Origin: Saccoglossus kowalevskii | Taxonomy: Eukaryota > Hemichordata > Enteropneusta > Harrimaniidae | Assembly (NCBI RefSeq): GCF_000003605.2 | Contig: NW_003148273.1 | Location: 76,697-90,394 of the forward strand | Reading direction: 5' to 3' | DNA: 13,698 nucleotides | In this document: positions 9,308 to 13,698 of the stretch, piece by piece | Position numbering within the stretch: the stretch's first letter is position 1 | How the letters are laid out: each line of letters starts with the position of its first letter | Translations under genes and position numbers: made by a program | The notes under the pieces: generated by a model | The model's input: only the letters and a program-made list of their open reading frames with translations | The model's database searches: none | Told to the model about the DNA's origin: nothing

Positions 9308-10306
9308 GGTTTATTGCAGTCCCATCAGTATGAAACCATCTGATTACAGTGCAATATAGTGGCACGTCCTGTATTAATGTTCCCGTGGATTATGTCATAT
9401 TCTATTAGTATAGTAATGCATGTAAAATAAAATAAAACATAAAAAGTGCATCTAAGCAAAATCGCTGTAAATTTTCAGTCAATGTCTTTTATTTAATCGT
9501 CGAAATAACTTACTTCACGCAACGTGGTCGGAGCGGGTATTTTACATTCAATAAAACACGTTTTCTAACCGCAAATTGCACTATTCCGTTCACGATCGGT
9601 AATTTTATCAAATTGCGTTGTGTACTAATTTTCACATACTATTTACGAGGTTAGCAGAGAATAAGGACTGGTGTTATTTTCACTTCATATCAGAAAAGAA
9701 TGAAAGTCGCATGACCAACTTATCGATCATACAACTGAGCGCGTCTATCGCTTTTCATTTAACTGACGACGCCCGACATGCGCAACCAACAGACGAGTGC
9801 CGTTGCTGTGATTGGTAGCCCGTTCACATTCCTTACTGATTAATTGTTTACTTCCCAAGAGATGTAGAACTCACAGTGGTGAAATGTAAGAGTTATGTGA
9901 ATTTGAGATTGCGTCATTTGCTTTCAACACCACACGAGGTGAGAGTTTATTGTTTAACTACAAAAAACGCGTTTCGTGTGGAAGTTTAATGTTTACTACG
10001 CTTTTCTTTGTATATGGCATTGTCACATATGTTCAAAAACATTTGTTTTTGCATTTTTCAATTAGCTTCGCAAAAGTTGTCACAGATTGATACGAAAACT
10101 GTTTATATTAACCTATTTCCTTCGTCCATAAAGTGGTGGTAGTGCTGGACGTGAGGGAATCCACATATTAACGGGAAGCTCGTTAGATCATATCGTATAA
10201 TTTAATGACATCGTTTTCCTGAGAATCCACGAAATAAGCAATTAAACTTTGTATCAGAACAAAAACTGTCACTGTACGACGACTCATCAGATCTGGTGAG
10301 ATATAC
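9308..10306. other. Stretch without a recognisable gene
   Basis: An inverted CCAAT box (ATTGG) at 9811-9815 follows a CpG-richer segment with ATGCGCA near 9779-9784 and could serve a minus-strand promoter. At 9930-9937 and 9974-9981 CCACACGA and TCGTGTGG form an 8-bp inverted pair. Beside each arm is a related, directly repeated AT-rich segment of about 20 bp (around 9942-9960 and 9982-9999). GTGGTGGTAGTG at 10133-10144 also occurs at 4106-4117. Confidence 0.5.
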
Positions 10307-10540
10307 ATGAAGTCGAAAAACGCCAGCTATAAAGTCGAAACGTTGCGCCACAGCGATAACGTCTCAGCCGTGGTGCTACGTCGTGTTCGGTATGGGTCCC
10401 ATGCTACGTATTCAACGCGTGTAAAATTCCACCCTGCCGAACAATATTTAATGCTATTTATCCTAAAATGTGCCGTTCTGTATTTTTCACGCCAATGCAC
10501 CAGTCATATGCATTTCGCTTCCCATGCCTACAATTTTCTT

Positions 10541-10709
10541 TTAATGCAGGGGGCGGGGGCGTCACCTGCGCATGCGTCAAAAGGCCATAGCGTGTCATCG
10601 TTTACAAACAAGCGTCTACCCATGAGCCTTTGCGTTTTTAGCGTGTGTTGTTATCGTCGCTTGGGACTCAATTGCCGCGCGTGCGCAGGTGACGATCCTC
10701 CCGCTTTAA
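10541..10709 (+). mobile_element. TTAA-bounded MITE-like element, copy A
   Basis: The 169-bp unit starts with TTAA (10541-10544), ends with TTAA (10706-10709) and has terminal inverted repeats sharing CGTCACCTGCGCA, followed by a variable base and GCG. The outer few bases are G-rich and differ between ends by an indel. Its reverse complement matches copy B at 10979-11142 along the whole length, about 85% by hand alignment, and many differences are C/T or G/A changes, as expected from CpG decay. The ends include NRF1-like GCGCATGCG words. There is no coding capacity for a transposase. This is probably a non-autonomous DNA transposon or one arm of a foldback element. Confidence 0.75.
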
Positions 10710-10978
10710 TCATGCGCCTTTATTGGTTAATACGTAGTCACATGGGGTTATATAAATTTACGCTACTACCCACACATGATGAACTATTCCCAAATTAACG
10801 TCATATTGAGAATTATCATCAGACTATTTGTCACTGCGCATGCGTATGTGCTGATATCTCTATTTACAACACATTCCACAATTTCCACCTGTGGCAGAGT
10901 ATTGGCTGATCTAGTATCTGACAATGATTCACAGTGGACTAAGAATATTATCATATTCATTGAAAAAAATCCTTGGCT
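10710..10978. other. 269-bp spacer between inverted repeat copies
   Basis: The spacer is AT-rich, unlike the arms. It contains an inverted CCAAT box, a TATA box, a short open frame on the plus strand and one extra terminal-repeat-like word, TCACTGCGCATGCGT at 10831-10845. That word resembles the arm ends (TCACCTGCGCATGCGT) with one base missing. If the whole 10541-11142 is one foldback element, this is its internal region; if two MITEs inserted separately, it is host DNA. Confidence 0.5.
10722..10757 (+). promoter_or_regulatory. Inverted CCAAT box and TATA box inside the inverted repeat
   Basis: ATTGG at 10722-10726 and TATATAAAT at 10749-10757 are spaced 22 bases apart, a normal core-promoter arrangement. 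Transcription would be expected to start near 10780, just around an ATG pair at 10776-10781. The downstream arm (copy B) would then be transcribed. The motifs are seen; promoter activity is inference. Confidence 0.35.
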
Positions 10979-10982
10979 TTAA
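10776..10982 (+). CDS. Small open frame (68 codons) in the spacer, hypothetical
   Basis: The frame begins with two adjacent ATG codons 18 bases after the TATA box and ends with a TAA that is part of the TTAA boundary of copy B. Residues about 8-30 are hydrophobic (Ile, Leu, Val, Phe-rich with two Arg), which could be a signal anchor; the remainder is polar with no recognised motif. The start would lie within or very near the predicted transcription start, leaving almost no 5' leader, which argues against translation. I do not recognise a family, and chance is the most likely explanation. Confidence 0.12.
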   Translation: MMNYSQINVILRIIIRLFVTAHAYVLISLFTTHSTISTCGRVLADLVSDNDSQWTKNIIIFIEKNPWL

Positions 10983-11142
10983 AGCGGCAGGGTCGTCATC
11001 TGCGCACGCGCGGGAATTGAGTACCAAGCGAAGATTACAACACGCGCTAAAAATGCAAAGGCACATGGGTAGACACTTGTTTGTGAATAATGACACGTTA
11101 TGGCCATCTGGCGCATGTGCAAGTGACGACTCCCCCTTTTAA
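10979..11142 (-). mobile_element. TTAA-bounded MITE-like element, copy B (inverted)
   Basis: The 164-bp unit is bounded by TTAA at 10979-10982 and 11139-11142 and matches the reverse complement of copy A. Its left end reads AAGCGGCAGGGTCGTCATCT, close to copy A's inverted right end. The right end has lost CpGs (TGCACATGCG on the minus strand where copy A has TGCGCATGCG), so copy B looks the more eroded of the two. Open frames crossing it (for example one ending at 11142) end at the TTAA boundary and are not supported as genes. Confidence 0.75.
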
Positions 11143-11584
11143 CTACATTGTGAAACCGAATGTTGCGTCCCCCGTCATTACAGGTGTCTACGCAACGTCT
11201 ACTCTGAAATACAGACTACGGGCAACTACTATTGTTTGTATGAATGATTTGTGTTTACCACTGTTTAGTAGTTATTACAAGTAGTGTTTAGTAATTATCG
11301 TGATTCAGTCTATTTAGATCAGTTTACGGCGAATACAAATCCACCGGGAAATAGACGTATGCTATTGCCCCAATGACCAGTTAATATTTGCTGAATATTG
11401 CCCGACATAGCGGGGGCTCTACAGCGGTGAACGAGATCATGGCTTAGATATTGTATTAAGATCGATAGTCAATAATATGTTTGTTTATCCTCCACCCTGG
11501 GACAGCTGTAACACCCATTTACACTTTGTGTATATTTACAGGTGGCAACGATTACATACGGGGACAAAATTAATTCGCAAACCG
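11143..11584. other. Stretch without a recognisable gene
   Basis: No exon, promoter cluster or repeat stands out. A 64-codon open frame at 11090-11284 starts in copy B and shows no recognisable motif. Confidence 0.55.
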
Positions 11585-11634
11585 TTTACATTCCTTTGTT
11601 GAAAACGCATTTACATTCCTCTGTTGAAAACGCA
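11585..11634 (+). repeat. 25-bp tandem duplication
   Basis: Two adjacent 25-bp units (11585-11609 and 11610-11634) beginning TTTACATTCC and ending GAAAACGCA differ at only one base (T in the first, C in the second). The near-identity suggests a recent duplication by slippage or repair. Confidence 0.85.
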
Positions 11635-11740
11635 AACTTTCAAATTGATATTTTCGTACTCGTGCATTATGAACTTGCATCTCGAATAGAGTCAAGATAC
11701 AATAGTAAAAGTTGAAATAAATTCAATTACTTACTTGTAT

Positions 11741-11868
11741 TTCATAGCATGCACTATTTTATTTACAATCAATCCGCGTCGTTGAATTAATCGGAAACTT
11801 TTACTTCATATGATGCACTATTTTATTTACAATCAATTCGCGTCATTGAATTAAGCGGAAACTTTTAT
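11741..11868 (+). repeat. 64-bp tandem duplication
   Basis: Two adjacent 64-bp units (11741-11804 and 11805-11868), each starting TTCATA, share GCACTATTTTATTTACAATC and a following GAATTAA...CGGAAACTTTTA block with only a few substitutions. Upstream, 11711-11740 (GTTGAAATAAATTCAATTAC onward) loosely resembles the end of the unit and could be the remnant of an older copy. There is no coding potential; this is minisatellite-like. Confidence 0.85.
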
Positions 11869-12265
11869 TTGCTATCACGGAGAAAACATGTGTCCAGACA
11901 AGCTTCGAACTTTACTCGTTGACTGGAATACTGGTATGGAAGTTTAAATCATTAAAAGTATTCTAATTGACGACCAGGTTGATTTTTTGGCAAAAACAAA
12001 TACGTCGTTACCATCACTCAAACGATTGTTTATGTTTGCGTGACTTATTGGTGGAATTTGCCGCTAATAGTTTCGGAAAAGTTTCTAAAAAAGCTTATGT
12101 GCATTGAACCCTATTTGACCGGCCAGATGACAACGTTGCGCTTTTACGTGTTTGCTGTAACGTCTAGCTTGACCTTTGAACCCAGTGAACTATGTTGGAG
12201 GAAATATGTGTGTACGCTGTTGTTGAGGATCTTTATTGTCCTGATTTAGGGTTTAGAAAGCATCC
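11869..12265. other. Stretch without a recognisable gene
   Basis: A 69-codon frame at 12040-12249 encodes a hydrophobic-rich, unrecognised peptide and starts at a non-ATG codon. No promoter-like cluster or repeat is seen. Confidence 0.55.
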
Positions 12266-12308
12266 CCGAACACTATTATGTGAGGGTATGTTCGGTGGCA
12301 AATTGCCA
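12266..12308. repeat. Hairpin followed by NFI-like palindrome
   Basis: CCGAACA at 12266-12272 pairs with TGTTCGG at 12289-12295 (7-bp stem, 16-base loop). It is immediately followed by the 13-bp perfect palindrome TGGCAAATTGCCA at 12296-12308. The latter is TGGC-N5-GCCA, one base short of the full NFI consensus. The abutting arrangement is seen; any binding or structure is inference. Confidence 0.4.
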
Positions 12309-12978
12309 ACATTCTGTTTATTTTAGTAAACACGACTCCCGCTTTAGATGTTACTGTGCAAAAGAGCATGGAAGATAAGGAAGGGAAAGAAGTGTACCTT
12401 AATCCTTAGTTATCCTATCAAATATTCAAGTGAGAACCTTAAAGGCTGAAGAGGAGAAGGGTTCTATGTGAAACAACGGAGGACGTGCTGCCCGTAATTG
12501 CGTGTTCATTTTATGAACTCACGATAATGTAAACTACTTTTCGTAAATAAACTCTTTTTAAAGAAAATGTACCCGAATTTAACTATATTTATTTAATGAT
12601 GATGGTGGTGATTTATGTTGCCGTAAACTCCTTATCCAATATGGCACTGCGAATGTTTCATCATTGTTTAAACACCAGGGCAAGAACGGAAATGTGCACA
12701 ATAATGGGCAAGACGCAGCGCCCAATCCAATATTTGAGCAGCAGTGGGCAGTGTGTCGTCTTTTACGTCTTTAGTATTACGCGTAGAACGTTCACGAATA
12801 AACGACCATGTGGGAATACGCTAATATGTATATTTCTAAATGAAAATAACCATTTTTTATCGTTAAAGAAATCATGGATAACAGATTTGTTGTTTAACCT
12901 ATCCGTATAATTGTTGGGAAATATTTAACGTGGCTGAGTCACAAAAATTTTTGTTTGTATGTTGGCAAATTGAACTAA
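12309..12978. other. Stretch without a recognisable gene
   Basis: The stretch holds a purine-rich run near 12370-12394 and AATAAA words near 12546. A 104-codon frame at 12596-12910 begins with repeated ATG codons but contains no recognisable domain and is bounded by AT-rich DNA without clear splice sites. I do not call it a gene. Confidence 0.5.
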
Positions 12979-13028
12979 ATCACGTGATACCGATCGACCA
13001 ATCAGAACGCTGAGTTTCAATAAAAAGC
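12979..13028 (+). promoter_or_regulatory. Promoter-like cluster: CACGTG, CCAAT, TATA-like
   Basis: In order, ATCACGTGAT (12979-12988, bHLH-zip E-box), CCAATCAG (12998-13005, NF-Y) and ATAAAAAGC (13020-13028, TATA-like) lie within 50 bases, all in plausible order and spacing for a plus-strand core promoter. Predicted initiation is around 13050. The GACCAATCAG word is shared with 1145-1154 and the ATAAAAAGC word with 4968-4976. This is the best-organised promoter candidate in the window. Confidence 0.4.
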
Positions 13029-13049
13029 AGCGAATGGTCGTTGTGTCGT

Positions 13050-13199
13050 CACAGGAAGCGCTGTCCCAGCACAGACCGAACTCCGCACAGTTCGATACGC
13101 GTTACTTATCATCACTGCACAAAGCAGCTTTGCATAGAACTCATTTGCATATTCGAATATGTTCGAACTACCAGACTCTGTCGGTTAACAAAGTTATGC
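13050..13199 (+). other. Possible first exon ending at a GTAAGT donor
   Basis: Downstream of the promoter-like cluster the sequence is less AT-rich and stays open in two frames up to a canonical donor, GTAAGT at 13200-13205. The peptides are not recognisable, so this would be a 5' untranslated or non-coding exon if real. It contains an inverted octamer word ATTTGCAT (13143-13150) fused to the 14-bp palindrome CATATTCGAATATG (13148-13161). No acceptor partner can be chosen within the window. The exon start is only a guess from the TATA-like position. Confidence 0.2.
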
Positions 13200-13307
13200 G
13201 TAAGTCACTTGGTTACTTTAGTCACTTTAATAAGACGTTTCACGCCCCGACTTTGAATAAAATGTTCAGTTAATTAGATTAAAATATACATGACTTGCGT
13301 TAGAAAC

Positions 13308-13346
13308 GTACAATCCTTTCCTAGATGAGAAAGCATTAGATTGTAC
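13308..13346 (+). repeat. Bulged hairpin next to AATAAA words
   Basis: GTACAATC (13308-13315) pairs with GATTGTAC (13339-13346), and inside it CTTTC (13316-13320) pairs with GAAAG (13329-13333). This gives a 13-bp stem with a 5-base bulge and an 8-base loop. AATAAATAAATAA follows directly (13347 onward), so a transcript from the left would carry a hairpin just before potential poly(A) signals. It is too short for a typical microRNA precursor. Confidence 0.55.
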
Positions 13347-13698
13347 AATAAATAAATAACTTTATAAATTGACAAGAACCTTTGTGTTCCATGGCAGTTA
13401 GACGCGGAAAATCGAACCCGTTCAAGCCAGAAATAGTATTGAAATATTCAGCAGAATACAAGATGAACGGAAATGTTAGGAAACCCTTTTCAGTGAAATT
13501 AGTATTTAATGTTTCTTTCCCAACTATACTCGTTAACAGAACGTTTTTTCCTCCAAGTTTTAGTGTATCACGTGCGCCGTTTCACTACTATAACATTACC
13601 TTGCAAAATATAGTTCGCGATAAAATGGTTTCGTATTTACGTTTTTACTGAAGTCTGACATTAATGAATAGTTCGAATGTCACATACGTTTTTTTTCC
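13347..13698. other. End of window, no recognisable gene
   Basis: An open frame from an ATG at 13391 (CCATGG context) runs to 13651 without a recognisable domain and continues no known family. The window ends in a T-rich run. Confidence 0.5.

Larger units (their letters stand above)
10307..10798 (+). other. Longest open frame (163 codons), probably not a gene
   Basis: This ATG-started frame is the longest in the window and longer than expected in DNA this AT-rich. However, roughly codons 79-135 are the sequence of the inverted-repeat element at 10541-10709, whose higher GC content removes stops. The predicted peptide has scattered Cys and basic residues, no clear signal peptide and no domain I recognise. 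The bases before the ATG (ATATAC) are a poor Kozak context. A TATA box lies inside its 3' end (10749-10757). I regard it as a chance frame extended by the repeat, though a lineage-specific or repeat-derived exon cannot be excluded. Confidence 0.25.

Noticed and set aside
9075-9365. 96-codon minus-strand frame as a gene
   Set aside because: Most of it is the MITE at 9127-9307 read in one frame.
11741-11868. CRISPR array
   Set aside because: The units abut without spacers and there are only two copies; this is a plain tandem duplication in apparently eukaryotic DNA.
12596-12910. 104-codon frame as a gene
   Set aside because: Repeated ATG codons at the start come from a GATGATGGTGGTG stutter; no domain, signal peptide or splice support.
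1-13698. tRNA, rRNA, snRNA or well-known conserved microRNA genes
   Set aside because: I looked for B-box-like GGTTCGAATC words, conserved snRNA starts and the common animal microRNA seeds and found none. A covariance-model search was not possible here.

Overview
This window looks like non-coding nuclear DNA from an invertebrate animal. It is AT-rich (roughly 63-65% A+T judged by eye, not counted). It is full of stop codons in all six frames, keeps many CpG dinucleotides, and contains metazoan-style core promoter words (CCAAT, TATA, NRF1-like GCGCATGCGC), GTAAGT-type donors, AATAAA words and short inverted-repeat elements. No bacterial operon structure, ribosome-binding-site pattern, tRNA, rRNA, CRISPR array or phage module is visible. 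A lophotrochozoan (mollusc-like) source would fit the texture, but nothing here proves a taxon.

I recognise no protein-coding gene. Open frames of 60-163 codons exist, but they have no recognisable domains, several begin at non-ATG codons, and the longest (10307-10798) runs through a repeat element. The window is best read as intergenic or intronic sequence carrying repeats and possible regulatory clusters.

Layout. Positions 1-4049 are mostly featureless AT-rich DNA with a CCAAT/TATA pair (1147-1165), a 32-bp imperfect palindrome next to a G10 run (2449-2510), a full NFI-type palindrome (2787-2801) and a TATAAAAG box (3300-3307). At 4050-4343 there is a GC-richer block with two nested inverted-repeat pairs, perhaps a decayed MITE. 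Positions 4344-6690 are again plain, except for a CCAAT/ATAAAAAGC pair (4941-4976) and an NRF1/CCAAT promoter-like cluster near 5642-5681. Positions 6690-6930 form a CpG-dense block with an inverted pair of E2F-like words.

Positions 9127-9307 are a clear 181-bp MITE: TTAA at both ends and 26-bp terminal inverted repeats with 3 mismatches. The most striking structure lies at 10541-11142. Two copies of a roughly 165-bp TTAA-bounded element, about 85% alike, sit in inverted orientation around a 269-bp spacer that holds an inverted CCAAT box, a good TATA box and a small open frame. The structure could be a foldback-type transposon or two MITE insertions, and if transcribed it would make a long hairpin RNA.

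Downstream come two independent tandem duplications (25 bp x2 at 11585-11634 and 64 bp x2 at 11741-11868) and a hairpin plus palindrome at 12266-12308. A promoter-like cluster (CACGTG, CCAAT, TATA-like, then a GTAAGT donor) lies at 12980-13205, followed by a bulged hairpin against an AATAAATAAATAA tail (13308-13358).
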